This document shows positions 7,112-15,966 of a stretch of 64,000 nt of DNA, in pieces. The stretch spans positions 53,235-117,234 of the forward strand of contig JACOEL010000013.1 of NCBI GenBank assembly GCA_024998625.1, written 5' to 3'. A program made the translations under genes and the position numbers. How positions within the stretch are numbered: position 1 is the first letter of the stretch; every line of letters begins with the position of its first letter. The notes under the pieces were generated by a model. That model ran no database searches. It was given only the letters and a program-made list of their open reading frames with translations, and was not told where the DNA came from. This stretch comes from Nitrospira sp. (GTDB lineage: Bacteria > Nitrospirota > Nitrospiria > Nitrospirales > Nitrospiraceae).

Positions 7112-7819
7112 TTAAGCTGCAACGGCAGGATTGCCAACCCGCAACTCGACCTTGTTCTTGTCAGCCCATTCGCTTGCGATTTCGTAGGCTCGCTTGACTG
7201 TTGCCAGGTTCTTCGCCAATAGCATTTCTTTCTTGGCGAACTTCTTTTTGATTGCTTCGTCCAAGGAGGCGGTACCACCGGATGCCACAAACTTCTTGCC
7301 GAATCGTTCTTGCAAGGCGCCGTCGAGGGCTTCCATTGAGACGCATTTGGTAATACCGGCTACCGAACCGATCATCGACATATTGGTTGAGAGTTCAGTA
7401 CCGGCGACTTCGATCGCGAGCTCGGTTCCTGCAATGTAGAACAAGGCCACGTTCAGGTCCTTGAGGCGATTGATATCTTCTTCTGACAAGAGAGGCTGGG
7501 CTGAGTTGATGATGACGACCCCCCCCTCTTTGACACCGGAGTAAAAGGGCATGGTGTAGCTCTTGCCCATGGTAATGACTTGAGGGTGAAACACTTCGAT
7601 CACATCGGGAAATACCAATTCACCGCGGTCATAGATCCGTTCAATCCCGATCCGACAGTAACTTTCAGCGGGAGCCATTCGTTTCTCGGCGCCAAAAAAA
7701 GGATTCGAAATGGAAAACTTTCCATCTCGGTTGGCGGCCATGGCCATTACGTGGGCTGCCGTTACGGCGCCCTGCCCACCCAACCCGGACATGCGGATAT
7801 TCAGTCTTTTCTTGATCAT
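7112..7819 (-). CDS. 2-oxoacid:ferredoxin oxidoreductase, gamma subunit
   Basis: 235 aa with the POR gamma fold: N-terminal SGLGGQGAVTAAHVMA motif (about 11-26), then FFGAEKRMAPAESYCRI, matching the domain that helps bind CoA and shape the active-site interface. It sits 21 nt before the ferredoxin-like subunit and 17 nt after the beta subunit gene. Length is normal for a free-standing gamma subunit plus a short helical C-terminal tail. Confidence 0.92.
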   Translation of the reverse strand: MIKKRLNIRMSGLGGQGAVTAAHVMAMAANRDGKFSISNPFFGAEKRMAPAESYCRIGIERIYDRGELVFPDVIEVFHPQVITMGKSYTMPFYSGVKEGGVVIINSAQPLLSEEDINRLKDLNVALFYIAGTELAIEVAGTELSTNMSMIGSVAGITKCVSMEALDGALQERFGKKFVASGGTASLDEAIKKKFAKKEMLLAKNLATVKRAYEIASEWADKNKVELRVGNPAVAA

Positions 7820-7836
7820 GAGCGACCTCCGATTCC

Positions 7837-8739
7837 TTAAGCTTTGCCCGCTAACTGTTTTGCAGCGGCTTTGCGTTCCTTGTCCTTAGCAGCCAGTTCA
7901 GCCAGGAACTGCTTCGCCGGCTCACTGACATACTCCTTATAAGCAAATCGCTCAGTGGGCTTTTCAGAGTCACGCATTTCCTGGAGACCTTCCATGCTGT
8001 TCTTGCCGATTTCAAGAATGCACGGCGTATACAGCTGGATATATGTAGGTCCAATCTCACGTGCGATAAGGACGGAATTCCGAATCACCTTTTCCACAAG
8101 TGACGGCTTGCTCACTGTGCAGTTTACGACGTAGTGACAGCCGGACTCTCGGGCAATTTCAGGCAAACGGACTTTATCGAACAGTTTTCCAACTGGGGCC
8201 ATCTTGGCAACGAAGCCTTTTTGCATCAGGCCGCTCTCCTGGCCGCCGGTATTGGCGTACAGCTCATTGTCGAAACAGATGGTCGTGAACTTTTCCTGGC
8301 GGAACCAGGCTTGCAGGGTCATGTCCAAGCCGATATCCACCGTTGCACCATCACCTGCCAGGACGACCACGTCTTTCACTCGGTCAGGAAATCTCACGCT
8401 CAGGGCTCGCTTCAGCCCGGATGCAATGGCGTTTTGATTGCCAAAGAGGGAGTGAATATTGTGTACAGCTACCATGGGGAACACGAGGCTGGTACAGCCT
8501 GTGGAACCGACCATTACCGTATCCTCAGGGTTTGGGAGTGAGGCCAGGATATAGCGGAAGGCCATGGATTCAGGGCAACCGGCGCACAAGGAATGTTGCT
8601 CAATCAGTTCTTTAGAGGTTCCAATATCTTTCCAGCCACGGTCTTCTTTCCCATAGGTCGCGCTTTGAACGAGGTCCTGATAGTCCGACGGCATGATGTC
8701 ATATAGGTCCGGCGAAATTTTGATTCGCTCTTTGCTCAT
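7837..8739 (-). CDS. 2-oxoacid:ferredoxin oxidoreductase, beta (TPP-binding) subunit
   Basis: 300 aa. It carries the thiamine diphosphate/Mg motif GDGATVDIG followed by an Asn-containing segment (FDNELYANTGGQESG) and the CAGCPES cysteine region. Start chosen at the ATG at 8739 behind GAGGAGG. With the alpha subunit it forms the catalytic site that interconverts acetyl-CoA + CO2 and pyruvate using ferredoxin. The TGGQ segment is of the pyruvate-type family, though substrate cannot be fixed from sequence reading alone. Confidence 0.93.
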   Translation of the reverse strand: MSKERIKISPDLYDIMPSDYQDLVQSATYGKEDRGWKDIGTSKELIEQHSLCAGCPESMAFRYILASLPNPEDTVMVGSTGCTSLVFPMVAVHNIHSLFGNQNAIASGLKRALSVRFPDRVKDVVVLAGDGATVDIGLDMTLQAWFRQEKFTTICFDNELYANTGGQESGLMQKGFVAKMAPVGKLFDKVRLPEIARESGCHYVVNCTVSKPSLVEKVIRNSVLIAREIGPTYIQLYTPCILEIGKNSMEGLQEMRDSEKPTERFAYKEYVSEPAKQFLAELAAKDKERKAAAKQLAGKA

Positions 8740-8809
8740 GTATGCCTCCTCAAGGCTTGTCTATCGCGTAATGATGGCTCAATGGACGGTTTCATAGCTC
8801 ATCTAACTA

Positions 8810-10021
8810 TCAGCTACCTCTGCCAGCGAGTGACTCGGAGCGTAAGCCTAGAGCCGTTTTGATCTCTGAGGCGATGATTTCTGGTGGCATGGTCATTCCG
8901 CCACACACGTGCGGGCCGGCATGAACGCGCTCGCTGTTAGGGATGGTGGCTTTGATTTCTTTTGCCAGCCAGCCCGTCACGTTAAACTCTGGCACAAAAA
9001 TGTGTTTCGCATTCTTGGTCGCCTCGCGAATTTCCTCTCCGGGCCAGGGACGGAGTGACTTCACCTTCACTAGTCCGCAACGCACACCTTCGTCTTCGAG
9101 CAGGCGAATAGCTTCTCGACCCTGTGAGACCGCAGTGCCTGATGCAACAATCACGACCTCAGCATCGGTGTTTTCCGTATCGATCAGGCCATTGATCCAC
9201 TTGATCGTGTGCTTCCGAGAGCGTTCAACCGCCGCCCAAATTTCTTGTTGCCAGGAAGCGTGAGTGGCATAGCTGATGTAGTTGCTCTTCATAATGAACG
9301 GGTCACGCATCATTCGGACCGGCGGACACTCCATGTCCATGCAAGGCACGGGTGAGCGGTAGGGATCGTAAGGTGGAAGGCACATATCTGCTGGAGTGAG
9401 GTTCACGACGTCCTTCGTATGGGTCACAAAGAAGCCGTCACAGCATAGCGCCAGTGGTAAATGTACTTCCGGCTCTTCCGATACCATGAAGCCTTTGAGG
9501 ATCCAATCGAAAAAGTCCTGTGCCGTTTCTGCGTGCCAAACCAGCATACCCGTATTTAGCAGGTAGGAGATCTCAATCGTATCCGGCTGAATCGACAGTG
9601 GGGAGTTGATGCCACGACACGTGACGATCATTTGAATCGGTAGACGTGCACCTGCCCACATAGGAAAGTTTTCCATCGCGCGCATAGTGCCGGGTCCTGC
9701 CGTCGTCGTGAAGACCCGTGCGCCACCAAAGGCAGCGCCGGCACATTGAGACATAACGGCAAACTCGCTCTCTCCTCGGAAATAGTCGCCGATATAGCCT
9801 TCAGCAAACAATTCGCCGATGAGGGCAGCAGCTTCGCTTTGAGGGGTGATGGGGTAGGCAATCATCACGTCGCAGCTTGCACGCCGCAAGGCTTCTTTAA
9901 TGACCTCACTGCCGGTATAAAAAGACGGGCTGCGAGGGGCCTCGTGCATCATCTTCCAGGCATCTGTATACGTCTGGCCCTTTTTATTCTGTGTCCCGAT
10001 GTGGGATTTTATTTCCGCCAT
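8810..10021 (-). CDS. Pyruvate:ferredoxin oxidoreductase-like alpha subunit
   Basis: 403 aa. N-terminal pyrimidine-binding domain with AYPITPQSE (about 55-63) and TTTAGPGTMRAMEN, a central region with DGFFVTH, and a C-terminal domain II (VVIVASGTAVSQGREAIRLL). The DGF-x2-TH segment is closer to pyruvate than to 2-oxoglutarate enzymes, so POR is favoured over KOR. It follows the epsilon subunit gene by 42 nt and precedes beta by 70 nt. In rTCA autotrophs this enzyme fixes CO2 on acetyl-CoA. Confidence 0.9.
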   Translation of the reverse strand: MAEIKSHIGTQNKKGQTYTDAWKMMHEAPRSPSFYTGSEVIKEALRRASCDVMIAYPITPQSEAAALIGELFAEGYIGDYFRGESEFAVMSQCAGAAFGGARVFTTTAGPGTMRAMENFPMWAGARLPIQMIVTCRGINSPLSIQPDTIEISYLLNTGMLVWHAETAQDFFDWILKGFMVSEEPEVHLPLALCCDGFFVTHTKDVVNLTPADMCLPPYDPYRSPVPCMDMECPPVRMMRDPFIMKSNYISYATHASWQQEIWAAVERSRKHTIKWINGLIDTENTDAEVVIVASGTAVSQGREAIRLLEDEGVRCGLVKVKSLRPWPGEEIREATKNAKHIFVPEFNVTGWLAKEIKATIPNSERVHAGPHVCGGMTMPPEIIASEIKTALGLRSESLAGRGS

Positions 10022-10063
10022 GGACTCGGCCTCCTTTTAATCGTTAGAAGTGCTTGAAGCCAC

Positions 10064-10699
10064 TTAGTTTGACGCGCTGGTCTTTGCTGTGGTCAGCCGC
10101 GGTTTGACCGTGCCCTTGAGTTTACGGATCCATTCGCCTAACTTGAGAATTTTCTCAACAGAGGCATCTCTAAAGGAGAGCATGGCATCTTCATGTCCTG
10201 CCTGGGCGCACATCGCGACGGTATAGCAGGACGTTCCGCCTCGGATAATCTTAAGCGACAGATTCGCTTGATGGCAGTGCACGCCGATGAACATGCAGCA
10301 GTCAATCTTGTTATGCCAGATGGTCAGGTTCGGGTGGTTGGGATTGATTTCCACTTCGGGATTGATCTTCGGATACTTCGGACGATAGTCCGGCATCGGA
10401 ATCAGCATCGGCTTCTGCCCGGGCTGAACGCACTCCTTCAAAATTTCGTACAGCTTTCTGACGGCAGCGGCCTTCTTGGCGGCCTTTTCGTTCCAGGCCC
10501 ACAAGACTAAGGGGCCTGGGAAAATGGTCGGTACCTGTGCCATCAGGAACTGGCGTGCGGCTTCTTCGTAAGCTTTTTCTTCAGGAACGATCACGCCGTT
10601 GATATGTGCCTCGCCTGGATTGGGGAGATAGATCCCCATGGAAGCTGCTGCCGGTGGCAGGAAGTGTTCTGGGCCTGGTAACACGCGATACTGAGTCAT
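10064..10699 (-). CDS. Fifth (epsilon-type) subunit of five-subunit oxidoreductase
   Basis: 211 aa from the ATG at 10699; a TTG at 10729 is open in frame but less likely. It has no cofactor motif I can name; it is rich in Pro and His with a conserved-looking HNKIDCCMFIGVHCHQANLSLKIIRGG stretch. Position as the first gene of the operon matches the five-subunit For/Por enzymes of Hydrogenobacter, whose extra subunit has no settled role. The function is inferred from that gene order only. Confidence 0.75.
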   Translation of the reverse strand: MTQYRVLPGPEHFLPPAAASMGIYLPNPGEAHINGVIVPEEKAYEEAARQFLMAQVPTIFPGPLVLWAWNEKAAKKAAAVRKLYEILKECVQPGQKPMLIPMPDYRPKYPKINPEVEINPNHPNLTIWHNKIDCCMFIGVHCHQANLSLKIIRGGTSCYTVAMCAQAGHEDAMLSFRDASVEKILKLGEWIRKLKGTVKPRLTTAKTSASN

Positions 10700-10769
10700 T
10701 CGAACCTGCTCTCTTTTTGGGGTTAACAACTTGGAGAAGGGACACCCTCGGTTAAAGCGTGGGGTCAGG

Positions 10770-10877
10770 TCACTCTATGCTTTCTCGATGTTTCTCTGCA
10801 ACACGGCAGAAGGCCCACTTTGGGGAAATTTAGGGCCAGCGCTGGAGAAGGCTGTTAGGTCTTTTGAACTAGAGTGA
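10770..10877 (-). promoter_or_regulatory. Foldable 5' leader of the oxidoreductase operon
   Basis: The transcript from the promoter at 10908-10937 has about 200 nt before the first start codon. Within it an 8-bp perfect long-range stem (tagagtga 10870-10877 with tcactcta 10770-10777) encloses a GGCCC/GGGCC hairpin (10833-10837 with 10812-10816). No known riboswitch signature is recognised. It may be a regulatory RNA or just leader structure. Confidence 0.35.
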
Positions 10878-10907
10878 TTTGGCCTTCACAAACGGCGCTA
10901 AGTGCGC

Positions 10908-10937
10908 ATTATAGGTGGCGATCTTTCGGGTTGTCAA
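10908..10937 (-). promoter_or_regulatory. Consensus sigma-70 promoter of the oxidoreductase operon
   Basis: On the minus strand, TTGACA (10937-10932), an 18-nt spacer and TATAAT (10913-10908): both hexamers match the consensus perfectly. This predicts strong constitutive transcription of a central carbon-fixation enzyme. The rest of the 10730-11033 gap holds the leader and, near 11005-11019, a small GC hairpin behind the YciI gene. Confidence 0.88.
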
Positions 10938-11033
10938 TCGGAGTGATATGCGGGACGGCTATGCAGTGTTAGTAGGACATAGGTGCTTACTCCCCCTGTG
11001 AGTAACGGACCTTCGGTCCCGGAAAGACGTTGA

Positions 11034-11330
11034 TTACATGTGCGATTGTGAAGCGGGAAGTACCTGTTGGAAGGGATGAATTTCCACGCGTTCGAAAATT
11101 CCGTGCACTGTGTAGGGGTCCTCTTCGGCGATTCGTTTCGCCTCTTCGAGAGAATCTGCCTCTATGATAATCAGGCTCCCTGTCTGGTCAGTGAAAGGGC
11201 CGGCTAAAAGCACTTTCCCTGCGCGGTTCAGTGGCTCCAGCCCGGCCAGATGAGCGGTGCGGTGAATTTTTCGTTTTGCTTGGCCGTCGGGCCCATCAAA
11301 ACCAAGGATAACGAATGTCATGGACGGCAC
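11034..11330 (-). CDS. YciI-family protein
   Basis: 98 aa, a ferredoxin-like alpha/beta fold of the YciI family. Motifs: RxxHxxHL near residues 22-30 (KIHRTAHLAGL), GPFTDQTGSLIII and the family's AEEDPYTVHGIFE. The His and Asp residues of the putative active site are kept. YciI proteins are small dimeric enzymes or domains of unclear reaction. It follows the DUF2203 gene by only 9 nt on the same strand, so the two are probably co-transcribed. Confidence 0.85.
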   Translation of the reverse strand: MPSMTFVILGFDGPDGQAKRKIHRTAHLAGLEPLNRAGKVLLAGPFTDQTGSLIIIEADSLEEAKRIAEEDPYTVHGIFERVEIHPFQQVLPASQSHM

Positions 11331-11339
11331 AGTCCTTTG

Positions 11340-11753
11340 CTATCTGGAGCTTTCGTCAAGCGGGTGGCGATCTTTGTATCCACAGGAAGTCTCGTGCCAC
11401 CATCGAATTTCATCTTCACCGAACTTCCAGCACAGATAGACTACACGACCTTCGAGCTTATATGGAAAGTCACATAACCCAAGGTCGACGTCTTTGATGA
11501 CCACGCCGAGTTCGTGAATCGCCTGTAGGCTTCCGCTGATCTCGTGGAGGGCTCGAATATAGAGCGCTCCAACGGAGCTTCCGCCGCCTGACGCGGCCTG
11601 CGCGCTGGCTTTGCTCACTTCCTCCTTTGTGCTGGCGATGACGGTTTTCGCCCGGCGTACTGCGGCAAATCGCTGATTGAGTTGAGGGAGGAGTTCGTTG
11701 GCTTCGGCCAACGTGAATATACGATCCGGTGTGTCGTTGTCTGATTTGGCCAT
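11340..11753 (-). CDS. DUF2203 family protein
   Basis: 137 aa. N-terminal FTLAEANELLPQL and C-terminal GLCDFPYKLEGRVVYLCWKFGEDEIRWWHE are hallmarks of DUF2203, a widely conserved protein of unknown function. The middle (about 30-75) is helical and Ala/Ser-rich. It is first of a two-gene leftward unit with the YciI gene. No enzymatic role is assigned. Confidence 0.88.
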   Translation of the reverse strand: MAKSDNDTPDRIFTLAEANELLPQLNQRFAAVRRAKTVIASTKEEVSKASAQAASGGGSSVGALYIRALHEISGSLQAIHELGVVIKDVDLGLCDFPYKLEGRVVYLCWKFGEDEIRWWHETSCGYKDRHPLDESSR

Positions 11754-11925
11754 GAATATTTTCCCGTGCGATCTTTAACATATCGCTCCATGGCCTGCAA
11801 CCGAGATGCTCAACCACATTTGGGTTTGACTTATATGAAGAGTAGGTATTTGACGACCGGGGTGTTATGGGGCTAGTAAGAAGGTGTGTTGTGGTTCAAA
11901 GGTCGACGGATCAGGCGTTAATGTA

Positions 11926-11954
11926 TTGACAATGGTTGGTGTCGGCGCTAGAAT
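11926..11954 (+). promoter_or_regulatory. Sigma-70 promoter of rho
   Basis: TTGACA (11926-11931), 17-nt spacer, TAGAAT (11949-11954): a near-perfect promoter pointing at rho. It lies in the 512-nt gap 11754-12265, leaving a leader of about 305 nt. The rest of the gap upstream of it (11754-11925) shows nothing else I can name. Confidence 0.88.
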
Positions 11955-11960
11955 CACTTC

Positions 11961-12265
11961 AACTTCGCGATTTGTAGAAATTGCTTTACCTTCTGTGCAT
12001 CAGCTTCCGAGACCCATCTCAATCATAAATTCCCAAGGGTAGTGCAGCATCAGTTGTGCAATAGTGGGTTGCTTTCATTTCCGCAAAATCTAAATCGACA
12101 ACACCTTCATCGAACCATCCTGCCGTAGACAACCAGCAGGTCGACATCTAGACAATCACTTCCGTGAATTCGTTCATGACCACTAAATCGTTTTTCTCAT
12201 TTTGGGGAGCTGTCGGGTTGAGAGCCCGATAGGGAAGAGGTATGACACAGGTTAAAGGGGAAGTT
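11961..12265 (+). promoter_or_regulatory. Long rho leader, candidate autoregulatory rut region
   Basis: About 305 nt between the promoter and the rho start. The stretch near 12085-12155 is C-rich, G-poor and low in obvious structure, as Rho loading sites are. A small hairpin (TCGGG/CCCGA, about 12213-12229) precedes the ribosome site. Autogenous attenuation of rho through its leader is established in E. coli; here it is inference from composition. Confidence 0.4.
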
Positions 12266-13513
12266 ATGCATCTCGCGGAACTCAAGCAGAAGTCGATTGC
12301 CGATCTGAATGAGGTGGCGCGGGATCTGAAGATTGAGGGGGCGGCAAACCTGCGTAAGCAGGAGCTCATATTTGCCATTCTCCAAGCACAGACTGAGAAG
12401 AACGGTGTTGTGTTTGGTGAGGGAGTGCTGGAGACCTTGCCGGATGGTTTCGGGTTCCTGCGCGCACCTGACTCGAACTATCTCCCCGGGCCTGACGATA
12501 TCTACATCTCCCCCTCGCAGATTCGCCGGTTCAATCTCAGGACGGGCGATATTGTGTCGGGGCAAATACGTCCGCCCAAGGAGAGCGAGCGTTATTTCGC
12601 TTTGCTCAAGGTGGAGAAGGTTAACTATGAGGATCCTGAAGTCGCGCGTGACAAGATCCTGTTCGATAACCTGACCCCCCTCTATCCTGAAGAGCGCCTC
12701 AATCTCGAATTTGACCGGGAAGAGTACTGCACGCGTGTCATGGATCTCACGACGCCGATCGGCAAAGGGCAGCGCGGCCTGATCGTCGCCGCGCCGCGAA
12801 CCGGAAAAACCATGCTGCTGCAGGCGATCGCCCGCGCGATTTTGAAAAATCACAAGGAAGTCACGCTTATTGTCCTGTTAATTGATGAGCGACCTGAAGA
12901 AGTCACAGACTGGCAGCGGCAAGTGAAAGCCGAAGTCATCAGTTCTACATTCGACGAACCGGCACAGCGCCATGCTCAGGTGGCGGAAATGGTGCTGGAA
13001 AAGGCGAAGCGGCTGGTGGAGCACAAGAAGGATGTGGTGATCCTCCTCGATAGCATCACTCGGTTGGCCAGGGCATACAATACGATTGCCCCTCCCAGCG
13101 GAAAGGTTCTCTCCGGCGGATTGGATTCCAACGCTTTGCAGCGTCCGAAACGATTCTTCGGCGCTGCCAGAAACATTGAAAACGGCGGGAGCTTGACGAT
13201 CATGGCGACCGCTCTGATCGATACCGGCAGCCGCATGGACGATGTGATCTTCGAAGAATTCAAGGGAACTGGTAACATGGAAGTACACTTGGATCGTCGC
13301 CTGGCCGACAAGCGTTTGTTCCCGGCGATCGATATCAGTCAGTCCGGGACCCGCAAGGAAGAGTTGCTGGTCGACCGCGATCGCTTGAACAAGATGTGGA
13401 TCCTGCGGAAGGTGTTGAGCCCGTTGGGGACGATGGAAGCTATGGAGTTCTTAATGGACAAGATCGGCGGCACCAAAACCAATCAGGAATTTTTGCAATC
13501 CATGAATCGTTAG
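12266..13513 (+). CDS. rho: Transcription termination factor Rho
   Basis: 415 aa. The start [10 protein letters not shown] at 12266, preceded by AGGGGAAG, matches the family N terminus; an upstream in-frame ATG at 12242 would add 8 unrelated residues. N-terminal RNA-binding (cold-shock-like) domain with GFGFLRAP, then the RecA-type ATPase with Walker A APRTGKT and Walker [17 protein letters not shown], and the Q/R-loop regions. As a hexameric RNA helicase it ends transcription. It heads the rho-rpmE-prfA-prmC-murA-his cluster. Confidence 0.97.
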   Translation: MHLAELKQKSIADLNEVARDLKIEGAANLRKQELIFAILQAQTEKNGVVFGEGVLETLPDGFGFLRAPDSNYLPGPDDIYISPSQIRRFNLRTGDIVSGQIRPPKESERYFALLKVEKVNYEDPEVARDKILFDNLTPLYPEERLNLEFDREEYCTRVMDLTTPIGKGQRGLIVAAPRTGKTMLLQAIARAILKNHKEVTLIVLLIDERPEEVTDWQRQVKAEVISSTFDEPAQRHAQVAEMVLEKAKRLVEHKKDVVILLDSITRLARAYNTIAPPSGKVLSGGLDSNALQRPKRFFGAARNIENGGSLTIMATALIDTGSRMDDVIFEEFKGTGNMEVHLDRRLADKRLFPAIDISQSGTRKEELLVDRDRLNKMWILRKVLSPLGTMEAMEFLMDKIGGTKTNQEFLQSMNR

Positions 13514-13614
13514 GTGTCGCGCTTGCCAGTGCGGGTCACTCCAGTGTAAAGTCGTGCACCCTGGCGAGCAGGACCGGGCGAGTCAACGAATCAAGGGGCA
13601 GTAGAGGAGCTCGT

Positions 13615-13821
13615 ATGCAAAAGGGAATTCATCCAGTCTACCGTGAAGCGACTGTGCATTGTGCCTGCGGGAACACGTTCAAGACGCGATCCACCATCGG
13701 AAACATCAAGGTCGACATTTGTGCCGGGTGCCATCCCTTCTTTACGGGAACTCAGAAAATCGTCGATACCGAGGGACGGGTCGAACGGTTCAAGAAGAAG
13801 TACGCCAAGAAAGATAAGTAG
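13615..13821 (+). CDS. rpmE: 50S ribosomal protein L31 (zinc form)
   Basis: 68 aa from the ATG at 13615 behind GAGGAG. Longer in-frame extensions run back into rho and are not plausible. It has the zinc-binding set Cys16, Cys18, Cys37 and Cys40 (HCACGN, CAGCHPF), so it is the C+ type. It is followed by an intrinsic terminator at 13842-13880. Confidence 0.97.
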   Translation: MQKGIHPVYREATVHCACGNTFKTRSTIGNIKVDICAGCHPFFTGTQKIVDTEGRVERFKKKYAKKDK

Positions 13822-13841
13822 GCCTCAGTCAGGACATCATG

Positions 13842-13880
13842 GAGACCCTGCTTCCTTTTGGGGCAGGGTCTCTTGTTTTT
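13842..13880 (+). terminator. Intrinsic terminator of rpmE
   Basis: A 10-bp stem GAGACCCTGC (13842-13851) / GCAGGGTCTC (13863-13872) is followed by TTGTTTTTT. It covers the ATG at 13839 that could be read as a longer prfA start, which rules that start out. Confidence 0.92.
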
Positions 13881-13916
13881 TGGGGTCAAGCGGGCTACGG
13901 CCGGAATGGGCGGGAC

Positions 13917-14999
13917 ATGGAAGATGGGCTGATCAAGAAGTGGGAAGGCATGGCTGCGCGCTTCCAAGAGCTGACCAATCAGCTCATGGATCCGTCTGTC
14001 CTTAATCAGCCGGGGATGATCCACAAGCTGAACAAGGAGCGGACGGAGTTGGAGGAACCGGCGCTTCAATTTGTTGCCTACTGCGAGGCGAAGAAGCAGC
14101 TGGAAGAAGTATCCGCTTTGCTCCAGGACGCCTCGACGGGCGCAGACATGAAGCAACTGTTTGCGGAGGAGCGGGACCATCTCAATCAGCAGGTGCTGGA
14201 TCTCGAACACCGCGCTAAAGACTTTCTCACTCCGAAGGATCCGCGCGATGAGAAGAACGTGTTTCTGGAAATCCGGGCGGGAACGGGTGGGGACGAGGCG
14301 GCCCTGTTTGCCGGAGATCTGTTCCGAATGTACCTCAAGTATGCCGAGCGCAACCGGCTGAAGTTGGAAGTCGTTGATGCGTCTGACACCGGAATCGGTG
14401 GTTACCGGGAAGTGATTGCTTTACTTGAAGGGAAGGGCGCATACGGGCGTCTCCGGTACGAGAGCGGAGTGCACCGTGTGCAGCGGGTGCCCACCACGGA
14501 AGCCAGTGGAAGAATTCATACCTCGACGGTCACGGTGGCGGTCATGCCGGAGGTGGATGAAGTCGAGGTGCATATCGATCCGAAGGATTTGCGTATCGAC
14601 ACGTTTTGTTCGTCGGGTGCGGGCGGGCAGAGTGTCAATACGACCTATTCGGCGGTCCGTATTACCCACATTCCCACCGGTGTGGTCGTCAGCTGCCAGG
14701 ATGAGCGGTCGCAGCTCAAGAATCGAACCAAAGCCATGCGGAATTTGCGGGCCCGTATTGTCGAAGCCGAGCGCGAAAAACAGGAGGCGGAAATCGCACA
14801 AAACCGGAAATCGCAGGTGGGAACAGGTGATCGAAGCGAAAAGATCCGCACCTACAACTTCCCTCAGAACCGGGTGACCGATCATCGCATCGGGCTGACG
14901 GTCCATAAGCTCGATCAAGTCTTGGCGGGTGATCTGGAAGAGATTGTTCAGGCGCTACGCGCGCACTATGAACATGTGGCCTCCTTGGAAGCCAAATGA
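13917..14999 (+). CDS. prfA: Peptide chain release factor 1
   Basis: 360 aa from the ATG at 13917, the normal RF1 length; upstream in-frame codons lie in the rpmE terminator. It contains the RF1-type codon-recognition tripeptide (PTT in [14 protein letters not shown]) and the catalytic GGQ ([12 protein letters not shown]), whose Gln is methylated by PrmC. It reads UAA/UAG stops and hydrolyses peptidyl-tRNA. The next gene, prmC, overlaps its stop by ATGA. Confidence 0.96.
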   Translation: MEDGLIKKWEGMAARFQELTNQLMDPSVLNQPGMIHKLNKERTELEEPALQFVAYCEAKKQLEEVSALLQDASTGADMKQLFAEERDHLNQQVLDLEHRAKDFLTPKDPRDEKNVFLEIRAGTGGDEAALFAGDLFRMYLKYAERNRLKLEVVDASDTGIGGYREVIALLEGKGAYGRLRYESGVHRVQRVPTTEASGRIHTSTVTVAVMPEVDEVEVHIDPKDLRIDTFCSSGAGGQSVNTTYSAVRITHIPTGVVVSCQDERSQLKNRTKAMRNLRARIVEAEREKQEAEIAQNRKSQVGTGDRSEKIRTYNFPQNRVTDHRIGLTVHKLDQVLAGDLEEIVQALRAHYEHVASLEAK

Positions 15000-15934
15000 G
15001 TACGGAGCAGCTCGGCATTGCCGCCACTCCCGCAGCTACCATCCGTTCCCTGCTGGCTGAAGCTGAACGGAGTCTGCATGCGGCTGGTATCGAGCAGCCG
15101 GCATTGGAAGCTGCCTGGCTGTTGGAGCATGTGCTGCAGCTCTCGCCGCTCATGCAGCGGGTGAAGGCTGAGCGTCCGGTGCCGGCGCTGGACTATGCGA
15201 GGGTGCACGCGCTGGTTGCACGGCGCGCCAACCGTGAGCCGCTGCAGTATCTACTGGGCACGCAGGAGTTTTACGGGCGGGAATTCCGTGTTACATCCGC
15301 TGTCCTTATTCCACGGCCAGAGAGTGTCTTATTGGTTCGAGAGGCGATCCGTCGGTGCGGGCAGAATCCCGCCGCGATAGTGGTGGATGTGGGAACCGGG
15401 TCCGGTTGCCTGGCTGTGTCTGTGGCATCGGCCCTGCTTGACGCACGAGTGCTGGCGATCGATGTCTCGGCTGATGCATTGGCTGTGGCGCAGGCCAATA
15501 TGGAACAGCAGGGACTCGATGCACGAATTGAATGTATGCAGGGGGATCTCCTTGTGCCGTTGGCCGAGTGTGGGTTCGTGAGTCAAATTGATGTCATTGT
15601 GTCAAACCCTCCCTATATCTCAGACGTCGATTTGGTGACGCTCCAGCCGGAAGTGCGATGTTTCGAGCCGCGTTTGGCGTTAGCCGGCGGGCCTGATGGA
15701 ATGGATGTGCATCGCCGGCTTCTGCAGCAAGCTCCCGTCTACTTGAAGTCGGGAGGGGTCTTGTTGATGGAAGTGGGCCTTGGCCAGGCGGCGTCGGTCT
15801 GTCGCGAGGCCGAGGAAAGCGGATGGTTCCGCGTCTACGATGTTCTGCAGGACGATGGTGGCATTGACCGCGTGGTCTGTTGTGAGAAAAAAGAAGAGGC
15901 GCCGAGTCCTCAGAGCGGTCAACCAAGCATCTAA
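14996..15934 (+). CDS. prmC: Release factor glutamine methyltransferase
   Basis: 312 aa class I SAM methyltransferase. N-terminal helical RF-binding domain (1-100), SAM motif [16 protein letters not shown] (about 130-145), and catalytic NPPY (VSNPPYIS, near 205). It methylates the Gln of the GGQ motif in RF1/RF2. The ATGA overlap with prfA, its substrate gene, is the classic arrangement. A 20-residue Lys/Glu-rich tail follows the domain. Confidence 0.95.
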   Translation: MSTEQLGIAATPAATIRSLLAEAERSLHAAGIEQPALEAAWLLEHVLQLSPLMQRVKAERPVPALDYARVHALVARRANREPLQYLLGTQEFYGREFRVTSAVLIPRPESVLLVREAIRRCGQNPAAIVVDVGTGSGCLAVSVASALLDARVLAIDVSADALAVAQANMEQQGLDARIECMQGDLLVPLAECGFVSQIDVIVSNPPYISDVDLVTLQPEVRCFEPRLALAGGPDGMDVHRRLLQQAPVYLKSGGVLLMEVGLGQAASVCREAEESGWFRVYDVLQDDGGIDRVVCCEKKEEAPSPQSGQPSI

Positions 15935-15966
15935 ACGGCAACGAGCGGATCGTCTTCTTAATTCTC

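Noticed and set aside
6602..7222. 206-aa open frame crossing the operon terminator
   Set aside because: Antisense to three real features including a strong hairpin; no recognisable domain.
11005..11019. GGACC-TTC-GGTCC hairpin as a terminator for the YciI gene
   Set aside because: Short stem and no T-run on the relevant strand.
12197..12853. 218-aa open frame antisense to rho
   Set aside because: Overlaps rho and its leader; no support.
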